Below, piece by piece: positions 8,382-17,806 of a stretch of 64,000 nucleotides of DNA. Numbering within the stretch: the stretch's first letter is position 1; every line of letters starts with the position of its first letter. The position numbers and the translations under genes are program-made. The notes beneath the pieces are model-generated. The model worked only from the letters and a program-made list of their open reading frames with translations, did no database searches and was not told the DNA's origin. This DNA comes from an uncultured Pelagibacteraceae bacterium (GTDB taxonomy: Bacteria > Pseudomonadota > Alphaproteobacteria > Pelagibacterales > Pelagibacteraceae): positions 17,197 through 81,196 of the forward strand of contig CACJLZ010000002.1 in the NCBI GenBank assembly GCA_902594395.1, given 5' to 3'.

Positions 8382-8726
8382 ATGAAAAGCAAAATACTTG
8401 CTCTTTCAAAAAACGAAGAATTTAAAAAGTTACTTCAACAAAAAAAAGTATCAAATAAATACGTCACAATTTTTTTTGGCTATCTAAATAATAAAAACAA
8501 AAACAAATTTAATATTTCATTTGTAACAAAGAAAAAAATTGGAAATGCTGTTAAAAGAAATAAAATAAAAAGGCGACTAAGAAACATAATGAATGATGCA
8601 TTTAAAAAAATATCAATAAATTTGCGTTATTCATATCTTGTTATTGCTAAGCCAACTATGCTAAATAATGAATTTAAAATAATAAAAAAAACCTTGTTTC
8701 AAGAATTTATTAAAATAAACAAATGA
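8382..8726 (+). CDS. rnpA: Ribonuclease P protein component
   Basis: [26 protein letters not shown] motif; between rpmH and yidD. Confidence 0.92.
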   Translation: MKSKILALSKNEEFKKLLQQKKVSNKYVTIFFGYLNNKNKNKFNISFVTKKKIGNAVKRNKIKRRLRNIMNDAFKKISINLRYSYLVIAKPTMLNNEFKIIKKTLFQEFIKINK

Positions 8727-8962
8727 ATATTTTTACACAGTTATTGATCAAATTTATTAAAACCTACAAATATATAATTAGTCCTTTGATTGGTCCCTCA
8801 TGCAGATACTTGCCAACTTGTTCTGAATACAGTATTGAGGCTCTAAAAACTTACGGTTTTATAAAAGGTCTTTCGCTAAGTTTTAAAAGAATTGTTTCAT
8901 GCCATCCATGGGGAAATAGCGGATTTGATCCAGTTAAAAAAGAAATAAAAACAAAAAAATAA
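8723..8962 (+). CDS. yidD: Membrane protein insertion efficiency factor YidD
   Basis: [31 protein letters not shown]...[10 protein letters not shown]. Confidence 0.95.
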   Translation: MNIFTQLLIKFIKTYKYIISPLIGPSCRYLPTCSEYSIEALKTYGFIKGLSLSFKRIVSCHPWGNSGFDPVKKEIKTKK

Positions 8963-10641
8963 TGGATTCAAAAAATACAATAGCAGCTATAGCATTATCC
9001 TCGGCAGTAATTGTTTTATATTCATTATTTTTTGTTCCTGAAAAATCAACAACAAATCAAAACCTAGTTGAGAAAGAAAAAATTGAGCAAAATACTGATA
9101 CACCAAGCTTAGAACAAAAAGATACTTTCATTGAAATTTCGAGAAAAGACGCATTAACTGAAAGTGAGAGAGTTGAATTTGAAAATTCAAATGTAATTGG
9201 TTCGATATCTTTAAAAGGTGCAGCAATAGATGATCTAACTTTCAAAAATTATAATATTGAACTTGATGGTGACGAAAAAATAACTCTGTTAGGGCCAAGA
9301 AATATTAAAGAGGGTTATCTGATTGAAAGTGGATTTGTAACCTCAGATAAAAATATAGATATTCCTACATCAGAGACTATCTGGTCTATAAAGGGAAATA
9401 AAAAATTAACTGAGAATTCTTCAGTAAAATTATCTTGGACAAATGATCAAGGAATTACTTTTGAAAAAGAAATTTCTTTAGATGACAAATATTTATTTTC
9501 AATCAAGCAAAAAGTAATAAACAAAACAAATAGTAAATATGACTTTTATTCTTACGGTCAGATTATAAGGAATGAGATCCCAGACATAATAGACTTTTTA
9601 ATTCTTCATGAAGGGTTGATTGCGACTTTAGATGATGAGTTAATTGAGGAAGATTATGACGATATTCAAGAAAAAAAATTTACAAAAACTGCTCAAAAAG
9701 GTTGGTTAGGTATAAGTGACAAATATTGGATTACATCATTAATACCTCCACAAAATAAAGAATTTAAAACAACCTTTGATTATAAAGATAAATTTAGGGC
9801 TAATTTTATCGCAACTGAACCTCTTGAATTAGGTCCAAATAATTCTATTGAAGAAAATTTACAAATTATAGTTGCTGCTAAAAGGGTGGATGTTATTGAT
9901 GGTTATGCAAAAAATTTAGCTATCGATAAATTTGACTTAGTTATTGATTGGGGTTTCTTATATTTCATAACTAAACCTTTGTTTTTTGGAATTGATTATT
10001 TTTTCAAACTGCTTGGTAATTATGGATTAGCGATTATAGCTATAACAATCTGTATTCGTTTAGTTTTCTTTCCTTTAGCAAATTTTTCTTTTAGAAGCAT
10101 GGCAAAAATGAAAGCGCTTACTCCTGAAATGGTAAGATTAAAAGAGCTTCATAAGAATGATAAAATGAAATTACAACAAGAAATGATGGCTTTATATAAA
10201 AAAGAAAAAGTCAACCCAATGTCTGGCTGTCTTCCAATTCTTATTCAAATACCAGTTTTTTTTGCTTTGTATAAAGTTTTGTTCGTGACAATAGAAATGA
10301 GACATATGCCTTTTTATGGATGGATTCATGACTTAAGTGAACGTGATCCTACAAGTATATTCAATCTATTTGGGTTGCTACCTTACGATGTGCCATCATT
10401 TTTAATGATTGGTGCTTGGCCAGTAGCAATGGGAGTTTCAATGTGGGTACAACAGAAATTAAATCCTGCTCCAACAGACCCAATGCAGGCAAAAATATTT
10501 ATGTTTTTTCCACTTTTTTTAACTGTAATACTAGCGCCCTTCCCTAGTGGTTTGGTAATTTATTGGACTGTGAATAATATACTAACTATGGCTCAACAAG
10601 TGTTCATTATGAAAAGAACAACTGTTAAGACTGTCACTTAA
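8962..10641 (+). CDS. yidC: Membrane protein insertase YidC
   Basis: 559 aa; GNYGLAIIAITICIRLVFFPLANFSFRSMAKMKALTPEM...NPMSGCLPILIQIPVFFALYKVL. Confidence 0.97.
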   Translation: MDSKNTIAAIALSSAVIVLYSLFFVPEKSTTNQNLVEKEKIEQNTDTPSLEQKDTFIEISRKDALTESERVEFENSNVIGSISLKGAAIDDLTFKNYNIELDGDEKITLLGPRNIKEGYLIESGFVTSDKNIDIPTSETIWSIKGNKKLTENSSVKLSWTNDQGITFEKEISLDDKYLFSIKQKVINKTNSKYDFYSYGQIIRNEIPDIIDFLILHEGLIATLDDELIEEDYDDIQEKKFTKTAQKGWLGISDKYWITSLIPPQNKEFKTTFDYKDKFRANFIATEPLELGPNNSIEENLQIIVAAKRVDVIDGYAKNLAIDKFDLVIDWGFLYFITKPLFFGIDYFFKLLGNYGLAIIAITICIRLVFFPLANFSFRSMAKMKALTPEMVRLKELHKNDKMKLQQEMMALYKKEKVNPMSGCLPILIQIPVFFALYKVLFVTIEMRHMPFYGWIHDLSERDPTSIFNLFGLLPYDVPSFLMIGAWPVAMGVSMWVQQKLNPAPTDPMQAKIFMFFPLFLTVILAPFPSGLVIYWTVNNILTMAQQVFIMKRTTVKTVT

Positions 10642-10669
10642 ATAATTGATTATCTAAGACAATAAATAA

Positions 10670-11518
10670 ATGGATTTAGAAAAAATACTTCCCAAAGATG
10701 GACCGCCAATAGATGAGGTTTCAAAATACATAGAAAAATATAAAAATGATCTCATTGTAATAAAATACGGTGGAAATGTTTTTATAGACAGAAAAATCTT
10801 TGATAATTTTATAACAGATATAAACATACTAAATAAATTAGGGATCTCTTTTACAGTTGTTCATGGAGGAGGTCCTAGAATTAAAAGAGAACTAGACAAA
10901 TCAAATATTCAATCAAAATTTATCAGAGGTTTGAGGGTAACTGATGAAAAAATTATAAACATCGTTGAGTCAGTTTTAATTGATTTTAATAATGATATTG
11001 TTGTCTCTTTGAAAAAGTTTGGAACTGATGCTGTCTCAATCCATACAAAAAAAAATAATATCATCAAAGTAACTCCAGAGGCTAAAGAGCTTGGATTTGT
11101 AGGGATACCCAATAAAATTGATAACAATTTAATTGAGAAAATTCTTAATAAAAAACAGGTTCCAATAATTTCACCATTAGGTCTAGGAAATGACAATCAT
11201 CCATATAATATCAATGGAGATACAGCTGCAGGTGCAATTGCGAAGTCATTAAGATCTAGAAGATTGCTATTAATGACTAACGTTGAAGGAGTTTTAGATA
11301 AAGACAAAAAACTAATTGATGAAATCTCTTCCTCTGAAATTTTAAAAATGATTGAGGAAAATATAATTACCGAGGGTATGATACCTAAAATAAATACTTG
11401 TTTGGATGCTGTAAATAATGGAGTAACAGCAGTTGGTATAATTGATGGAAGAAAACAACACTCTATATTGTTTGAAATTTTTTCTGACAAGGGCTCTGGG
11501 ACTTTGATTAGAAAATGA
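10670..11518 (+). CDS. argB: Acetylglutamate kinase
   Basis: VIKYGGNVF, FTVVHGGGPRIKRELDK, INGDTAAGAIAKSL, LLMTNVEGVLD, EGMIPKINTCLDAV. Confidence 0.95.
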   Translation: MDLEKILPKDGPPIDEVSKYIEKYKNDLIVIKYGGNVFIDRKIFDNFITDINILNKLGISFTVVHGGGPRIKRELDKSNIQSKFIRGLRVTDEKIINIVESVLIDFNNDIVVSLKKFGTDAVSIHTKKNNIIKVTPEAKELGFVGIPNKIDNNLIEKILNKKQVPIISPLGLGNDNHPYNINGDTAAGAIAKSLRSRRLLLMTNVEGVLDKDKKLIDEISSSEILKMIEENIITEGMIPKINTCLDAVNNGVTAVGIIDGRKQHSILFEIFSDKGSGTLIRK

Positions 11519-12207
11519 AAAATTTTAAAGAAATGAAATATCTTCTGTTGGATCTAGATGGAGTTTGTTATGGTAAACACAATAACTACTCTTTAGAGAA
11601 AGTTTTTGGCCAAGTATCACAAAGAATGACTATGTTCATATCTGAGAGACTAAAAATAGATATGGCAGAAGCAAAAAAATTACAAACTGATTATTATTAT
11701 AAATACAATACTAGTTTAAATGGTTTAATGATACATCATGATATACCCCCGGAAGAATTCCTAAAATTTGTTCACACAATAGATCTTTCATTTATGAAAG
11801 AGGACAAGATTATGAGAAGTGAACTTGAAAAATTAGATATGGAAAAATTTATTTTTACAAATGGGAGCGCCGAACATGCTAAAAATATTTTAACCCATCT
11901 AGGAGTATATGATCTCTTTGGAAGAGATAAAATTTTTGATATTAAAGATGCTGGGTATGTGCCAAAACCTGAGGCTAAAACTTTTGATTTAATGGTTAAA
12001 AAATTTGGATTAAATCCAAAAGAAACAATTTATATAGAAGATATCGCAAAAAACCTTAGTATTGGTTATGAAAGGGGATGTGCAACTGTTTGGTTAATTA
12101 ATGATGAGCATTTTGGTAAGATGGATTCTAATAAAGATTATATATCTCATAAAATTGAAAATCTGTCTTTATTTCTTAAGGAAATAAGGTTATTAAAAAG
12201 TCAATAA
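11515..12207 (+). CDS. HAD-superfamily pyrimidine 5'-nucleotidase-like protein
   Basis: LLLDLDGVCYG, FTNGSAEHAKNILTHLGV, KPEAKTFDLMVKKFG, IEDIAKNL; SDT1-like HAD motifs. Confidence 0.75.
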   Translation: MKNFKEMKYLLLDLDGVCYGKHNNYSLEKVFGQVSQRMTMFISERLKIDMAEAKKLQTDYYYKYNTSLNGLMIHHDIPPEEFLKFVHTIDLSFMKEDKIMRSELEKLDMEKFIFTNGSAEHAKNILTHLGVYDLFGRDKIFDIKDAGYVPKPEAKTFDLMVKKFGLNPKETIYIEDIAKNLSIGYERGCATVWLINDEHFGKMDSNKDYISHKIENLSLFLKEIRLLKSQ

Positions 12208-12210
12208 ATC

Positions 12211-13014
12211 ATGTCTATAGAAAAAATTATAAATGATGCTTGGGAAAACAAAGATCAAGTAAATCCAAAATCGGATCAGTCCTTAAAGGATGCAATCAAT
12301 CAAGTAATAAGTGACTTGGATAGTGGCAAATCAAGAGTTGCTGAAAAAATAAATGGAGAATGGGTAACTCATCAACACCTAAAGAAAGCAATTATGCTAA
12401 GTTTTAGAATCTATCCAATGGAAAATTTAAATGGACCTTATTCCAGTTGGTATGACAAAGCTCATTTATTAAAAGGTAAAACTGCAGGTTGGACCAAAGA
12501 ACAACATGAAGCTGCTGGCTTTCGCATGACACCCAATAGTCCAGTACGGCCTGGATCTTTTATTGGAAAGAATGCCGTTCTAATGCCATGTTATGTAAAC
12601 ATTGGTGCTTTTATTGGAGCTGGGACTATGATGGATACGTTTAGTCGTGCTGGTAGCTGTTGCCAGATTGGAGAAAATTGTCATATATCAGCTGGATCAG
12701 GAATTGGAGGTGTATTGGAACCCGCTCAAGCACTACCAACTATCATTGAAGATAATGTTTTCGTTGGAGCTATGTCTGAGGTTGTTGAGGGAGTTATTGT
12801 TGAAGAAGGAAGTGTTCTTTCAATGGGATGCTACATTGGACAAAGTACCAAAATTGTAAACAGATCAAATGGTGAGATTACAAAAGGTCGTATACCACCT
12901 TATTCAGTTGTAGTACCAGGCACGCACAAAGATCTTTATGCTGTTCATATAATAAAAACAGTCGATTCAAAAACTAGGTCAAAGACATCAATTAACGATC
13001 TTTTAAGAGATTAA
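12211..13014 (+). CDS. dapD: 2,3,4,5-tetrahydropyridine-2,6-dicarboxylate N-succinyltransferase
   Basis: Left-handed beta-helix; NVFVGAMSEVVEGVIVEEGSVLSMGCYIGQSTKI. Confidence 0.95.
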   Translation: MSIEKIINDAWENKDQVNPKSDQSLKDAINQVISDLDSGKSRVAEKINGEWVTHQHLKKAIMLSFRIYPMENLNGPYSSWYDKAHLLKGKTAGWTKEQHEAAGFRMTPNSPVRPGSFIGKNAVLMPCYVNIGAFIGAGTMMDTFSRAGSCCQIGENCHISAGSGIGGVLEPAQALPTIIEDNVFVGAMSEVVEGVIVEEGSVLSMGCYIGQSTKIVNRSNGEITKGRIPPYSVVVPGTHKDLYAVHIIKTVDSKTRSKTSINDLLRD

Positions 13015-13016
13015 AT

Positions 13017-14174
13017 ATGCAAAAGATTAATGAATTACAATTAGCTAAAGAGCTAATTAGATTTCCAACTGTTACTCCAGTAGACGCTGGTGTGATGAAA
13101 TTTTTAGAAAAAAAATTGAAAAAACTTGGTTTCAAAACAAAATTACTTGAATTTAAAGAGAAAGATTTCAAACCAGTTAAAAATTTATATGCAAGGTTGG
13201 GAAGAAAAGGACCTAATTTTTGTTATGCAGGTCACCTAGATGTTGTTCCCCCGGGTAATATAAAAGATTGGACGATAAATCCATTTAAACCATCTGTAAA
13301 AAATAATCATTTAATTGGAAGAGGTGCAAATGATATGAAAAGTTCTGTTGCAGCTTTTGTTTCTGCTGTAAGCAATTTTTTATCAAAAAATGAAAAATTT
13401 AATGGATCAATTAGTCTATTAATTACTGGAGATGAAGAGGGTGATGCAATAAATGGTACCAAAAAAGTCGTAGAATATTTAAAAAAAAGAAAAGAGAAAA
13501 TAAATTTTTGTCTTGTTGGTGAACCAACTAATCCAAATAAATTAGGTGAGATGATTAAAATTGGGCGTAGGGGAAGTTTGACTGGTAAATTAATTATATT
13601 TGGTTCACAGGGTCATGTTGCATATCCTGCTAGGGCAAATAATCCTTCAACTATAATTGTTAATATTTTAAAAGAACTGAAAGACATTAAGTTTGACAAA
13701 GGAACTAAAGATTTTCAACCTACAAACTTGGAAGTTACTAAGATTAATATAAATAATACTGCAGATAATGTTATTCCAGCAATAGCTGAAACAACATTTA
13801 ATATAAGATTCAACAACAAACATACTTCTAATTCTTTAAAAAAAAGACTTAATAAGATTTTTAGAAAAATAACCAAAAAACATAAATCAAAATTTAAAAT
13901 TGAGTATAGAGTTTCTGGTGAAGCTTTTTTAACAAAACCGAATAAAACGACATTTATGATACAAAATGTCATTAAAAAGATAACTAAGTTAAAGCCAAAA
14001 TTATCTACAACAGGTGGAACTTCAGATTTACGATTTATAAGAACTATATGTCCTGGTCTTGAATTTGGATTAGTTGGAAAAACTATGCATAAAGTTGATG
14101 AGGCAGTATCTTTAAAAGATTTAAAAAATCTAACTAAAATTTATGAAAGTATTTTAAAAAATTATTTCAAATGA
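13017..14174 (+). CDS. dapE: Succinyl-diaminopimelate desuccinylase
   Basis: YAGHLDVVPPG, GRGANDMKSSVAAFV, TGDEEGDAINGT, GEPTNPNKLGEMIKIGRRGS. Confidence 0.95.
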   Translation: MQKINELQLAKELIRFPTVTPVDAGVMKFLEKKLKKLGFKTKLLEFKEKDFKPVKNLYARLGRKGPNFCYAGHLDVVPPGNIKDWTINPFKPSVKNNHLIGRGANDMKSSVAAFVSAVSNFLSKNEKFNGSISLLITGDEEGDAINGTKKVVEYLKKRKEKINFCLVGEPTNPNKLGEMIKIGRRGSLTGKLIIFGSQGHVAYPARANNPSTIIVNILKELKDIKFDKGTKDFQPTNLEVTKININNTADNVIPAIAETTFNIRFNNKHTSNSLKKRLNKIFRKITKKHKSKFKIEYRVSGEAFLTKPNKTTFMIQNVIKKITKLKPKLSTTGGTSDLRFIRTICPGLEFGLVGKTMHKVDEAVSLKDLKNLTKIYESILKNYFK

Positions 14175-15094
14175 ATACAGCGATAATAAATTCTGACTCT
14201 TATGAAAAACATGACACTGGTAACGGTCATCCTGAACAACCTAAAAGAGTAATTGCCATAAAAGAAAAATTAAGAAAAAGAAGTGATCTGATATGGGAAA
14301 AACCAGGTTGTGTGCCCGATGATATATTGGCAATGACACATTCAAAAGAATATATTCGTAACTTAAACAGTTCTTTTCCACAACAAGGTCTAAAGTTTTT
14401 AGATGGAGATACTGTCATTTCACCAGACAGTAAAAAGGCAGTATTCGATGCTGCTGGCTCAACAATTAGGGCGATAGATGGAGTAGAAAATAAAGAATTT
14501 AAGAACGCATTTTGTCTAGCGAGGCCTCCTGGACACCATGCAGAAAAGGATAAAGCAATGGGATTTTGTTGTATATCAAATGCTGGAGTAGCCACTAATT
14601 ATTTAATTAAAAATTATAAATATAAGAGGGTTGCATGCGTAGATTTTGATGTGCACTGGGGAAATGGAAATTATGATGTTATGCGTAATAACAAAAATTC
14701 ATTGTATATATCAACACACCAATATCCTTTTTATCCCGGCGGAGGTACGGACAAAGATAAAGGTGACTTTAATAATTCTTTAAATATACCTTTACCAGCA
14801 GGCACAAACTCAGAGGAATATTTTAATGCATTCGATAGAGTTTTAGATAGATTAGTTAATTATAAACCTGATTTTCTAATATTTTCAGCAGGTTTTGATG
14901 CACATAAAGATGATCCTTTAGCTCAATTTAAATTAAAATCAAAAGATTTTTACGAAATTACTAGAAGAACTTTAGCTGCTACCAACGAGTTTACTAAAGG
15001 AAAAGTTATTTCTATTCTTGAAGGTGGTTATGACTTAAATGCGTTATCTGAAAGTGCTAATGAACATGTTAACGCACTTGTTGAATTCAATTGA
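14171..15094 (+). CDS. Histone deacetylase / acetylpolyamine amidohydrolase family protein
   Basis: ARPPGHHAEKDKAMGFCCISNAGVA, VDFDVHWGNGNYDVM, YPGGGTDKDKG, FSAGFDAHKDDPLA, LEGGYDLNAL. Confidence 0.92.
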   Translation: MNTAIINSDSYEKHDTGNGHPEQPKRVIAIKEKLRKRSDLIWEKPGCVPDDILAMTHSKEYIRNLNSSFPQQGLKFLDGDTVISPDSKKAVFDAAGSTIRAIDGVENKEFKNAFCLARPPGHHAEKDKAMGFCCISNAGVATNYLIKNYKYKRVACVDFDVHWGNGNYDVMRNNKNSLYISTHQYPFYPGGGTDKDKGDFNNSLNIPLPAGTNSEEYFNAFDRVLDRLVNYKPDFLIFSAGFDAHKDDPLAQFKLKSKDFYEITRRTLAATNEFTKGKVISILEGGYDLNALSESANEHVNALVEFN

Positions 15095-15124
15095 TTTAAA
15101 CTTACTAAATAATAAATCTCTCAC

Positions 15125-15601
15125 ATGAAACTTTATAGAATTAAAAGATCTAAAATTGATAAAAGAGGTCGAGGTCTTTATGCTACACGTGATATTAAAG
15201 AAGGAACAAAAATAATAAATTACGTTGGCAAAATTATTACAAATAAAGAGGTAGATGAGTCAACTAAGTTTGATAATAAAAAACCTATTTACTTATTCAC
15301 ATTAAATAAAAGATATTCCCTCGATGGAGATTTTTCATGGAATATCGCAGGTCTAGTAAACCATAGTTGCAATAACAACTGTGATTATAATGGTAAGGGA
15401 CTTAAAGTATGGATTACTGCAATTCGTGATATTAAAAAAGGTGAGGAGTTTACTTGTGATTATGGATTTGGTTATGATGAGGACTATAAACAATTTCCTT
15501 GCAAATGTGGTTCAAAAAATTGCTGTGGTTATATTGTAAGAGCAGAGTCTAGATGGAGAATAAATAAAAAGTTTGCAATGAGTAAAAAAATTAATAAATA
15601 A
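15125..15601 (+). CDS. SET-domain lysine methyltransferase-like protein with post-SET Cys motif
   Basis: GRGLYATRDIKEGTKIINYVGK, GLVNHSCNNNCDY, DIKKGEEFTCDYGF, CKCGSKNCCGYI. Confidence 0.9.
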   Translation: MKLYRIKRSKIDKRGRGLYATRDIKEGTKIINYVGKIITNKEVDESTKFDNKKPIYLFTLNKRYSLDGDFSWNIAGLVNHSCNNNCDYNGKGLKVWITAIRDIKKGEEFTCDYGFGYDEDYKQFPCKCGSKNCCGYIVRAESRWRINKKFAMSKKINK

Positions 15602-16331
15602 CTCTAGCTAAATAAAGACCTTCAGGTGGTGCAGGCGGTGCACACAAAATTCTTTTTTTGGAGTTCATAACAAAATTAAATTTTTTTAAAGTCCATTTTT
15701 TCTCACCGACATATTTTAAACAACCAACCATTGATCGAACTTGTTGTTGTAGAAAAGATTGAGATTGAAATTCTATTTCTATTTTATCATTTCTTGATTT
15801 TATCTTAACAGATCTCATAGTTTTAATTGGACTTTTGGCTCTACAACTAGAAGCTCTAAAGGTAGAAAAATCCTTTGTACCAACTAATTTTTTTGCAGCT
15901 TTTTTCATTACTATTAAGTCGAGTTTATTAATAACGTGCCATCCTCTATTTTTATCTATTACAGGTCTACTTAAACGATTAATTATTATATACTTATATA
16001 TTCTCATTCTTGCAGAAAATCTTGCATGAAAATCTTTACCCTTTTTATTAATTTTAATGATTGAAATCTTTTCCTTATTCAAAAAATGATTTAGAGATTT
16101 TAAAAATTTACTCAAATCTTCGATTTTTTTTTTACACTCAAAATGGGCAGATTGTTCAAGTGCATGTACTCCTTTATCCAATCTTCCTGCACCAAACAAA
16201 ATAATTTTTTCCTTTAATAATTTAGAAACTCTCTCTTGAATAAGACCCTGTATGGTTTTGCCTTTTGTTTGAATTTGCCAACCTCTAAAATTGGTACCTA
16301 CATATTCTATTAATATCTGATATCTAAACAT
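15591..16331 (-). CDS. truA: tRNA pseudouridine(38-40) synthase TruA
   Basis: YQILIEYVGTNFRGWQIQ, GAGRLDKGVHALEQSAHF, FLQQQVRSMVG; start moved to MFRYQILIEY. Confidence 0.93.
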   Translation of the reverse strand: MFRYQILIEYVGTNFRGWQIQTKGKTIQGLIQERVSKLLKEKIILFGAGRLDKGVHALEQSAHFECKKKIEDLSKFLKSLNHFLNKEKISIIKINKKGKDFHARFSARMRIYKYIIINRLSRPVIDKNRGWHVINKLDLIVMKKAAKKLVGTKDFSTFRASSCRAKSPIKTMRSVKIKSRNDKIEIEFQSQSFLQQQVRSMVGCLKYVGEKKWTLKKFNFVMNSKKRILCAPPAPPEGLYLARVIY

Positions 16332-17256
16332 TAGATATGATTGAACCTTTTTTAATTTGAGATCCAAGCATAAACTCACCAATTTTTTGAACCTTTTTTC
16401 CCTCTCTCTGTATCTCAAGAACTTTAATAGATTTTTTGCCTCCACACGCTATTTCAAGATTGTCTGATATAACCTCACCATTTTGACCACCACCATTTCC
16501 AATTTCTGCTTTTAAAATTTTATATCTTTGGCCGTTAAAATTGAAAAAAGCTCCTGGAGAAGGATATAAGCCATTAATTTTTCCAATTATTTTTAAAGCA
16601 TCACTTTTCCAGTCTATTTGCCCTTCATTTTTAGTAATTTTTTTTGCATAAGTGGCTTTTGAATTGTCTTGATCAACAAAATTTGATTTACCCTCTAAAA
16701 TTTCATCTACAACATCTAAAATTTTATCCGCTGCCATTAAAGCGAGTTTTTCAGAGACCTCTTTTGCATTCAGACTTTGATCAAGTTTTATTTTATAAGT
16801 GTTACTTACAGGTCCACTATCCAATTCTTCATTAATTTTCATTATACTGATCCCTGTTTCTGTGTCTAAATTCATTATAGCCCTCTGAATAGGTGCAGCA
16901 CCTCTCCATTTTGGGAGTATAGATGCATGAATATTTATAAAACCTTTTTTTGTTAAACTTAAGAATTCTTTAGGAATTATTTGTCCATAGGCTACAACAA
17001 TTGCAAGATCAGCCTCCATTTTTTTTAAAAACTCATATTCCTCAGTGTTATTTTTCAAGCTCTGTGGAGATCTGAATTCTATATTTAAAGTTTCCGATAT
17101 ACCTTGGACTGGTGATTTATTTATCTTCTGACCTCGGTGAGATTTTTGAGGTGGTTGTGTATAAACCAAATTTATTGGAAAACCATTTTGATATAGAGAT
17201 TTTAATATTGGAACTGCAAACATGGGTGTACCCATAAAAATGATTTTTTTAGGCAT
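16324..17256 (-). CDS. fmt: Methionyl-tRNA formyltransferase
   Basis: KIIFMGTPMFAVPILKSL, INIHASILPKWRGAAPIQRAI. Confidence 0.95.
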   Translation of the reverse strand: MPKKIIFMGTPMFAVPILKSLYQNGFPINLVYTQPPQKSHRGQKINKSPVQGISETLNIEFRSPQSLKNNTEEYEFLKKMEADLAIVVAYGQIIPKEFLSLTKKGFINIHASILPKWRGAAPIQRAIMNLDTETGISIMKINEELDSGPVSNTYKIKLDQSLNAKEVSEKLALMAADKILDVVDEILEGKSNFVDQDNSKATYAKKITKNEGQIDWKSDALKIIGKINGLYPSPGAFFNFNGQRYKILKAEIGNGGGQNGEVISDNLEIACGGKKSIKVLEIQREGKKVQKIGEFMLGSQIKKGSIISNV

Positions 17257-17258
17257 TT

Positions 17259-17783
17259 CTAAACTAATATTCTGTCAGGCTTTTTTTTTGTTTTTGAAAT
17301 TTTTTTGATGATGATATCTCTTTTTAACTTTGATAGATGGTCAATAATCAATTTTCCATCTAAATGATTAATTTCGTGCTGTAAACAGGTTGATAAAAGA
17401 CCATCACACTTTAAATTTTTTTTTTCTCCATTGATATCAATATATTCCACTTCACAAATTTTTGGCCTTTCAATTTCTATAAATGTATCTGGAATTGATA
17501 AACAACCCTCCTCATAAATTGAGGTTTCATCACTAACTTTTTTAATAACAGGATTTATGAAACTTAAAGGTTCCCTTTTTTCATCTTTAGTAGACACATC
17601 AATTACTAAAATTCTTTTCAGGATACCTATTTGTACTGCAGCTAATCCGATACCTCTCGAAGCATACATTGTATCAAATAAATCATTGATTAGTTTTTTT
17701 TCGTTAGTGCTGACTTTTTCTAATGGTTTAGAGATTTTTTTTAAAGTTTCGTCAGGAACTGTAATTATATCTTTAATGCTCAT
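17259..17783 (-). CDS. def: Peptide deformylase
   Basis: GIGLAAVQIG, EEGCLSIPD, LQHEINHLDGKLIIDHLS. Confidence 0.96.
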   Translation of the reverse strand: MSIKDIITVPDETLKKISKPLEKVSTNEKKLINDLFDTMYASRGIGLAAVQIGILKRILVIDVSTKDEKREPLSFINPVIKKVSDETSIYEEGCLSIPDTFIEIERPKICEVEYIDINGEKKNLKCDGLLSTCLQHEINHLDGKLIIDHLSKLKRDIIIKKISKTKKKPDRILV

Positions 17784-17806
17784 TAGATAAATAAATAAAC
17801 TAATTT

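Noticed and set aside
12647-12859. 70-aa ORF inside dapD in another frame
   Set aside because: Fully contained in the conserved dapD frame; no support.
16332-16445. 38-codon N-terminal extension of TruA
   Set aside because: Extension lies inside fmt; TruA homology starts at MFRYQILIEYVG.
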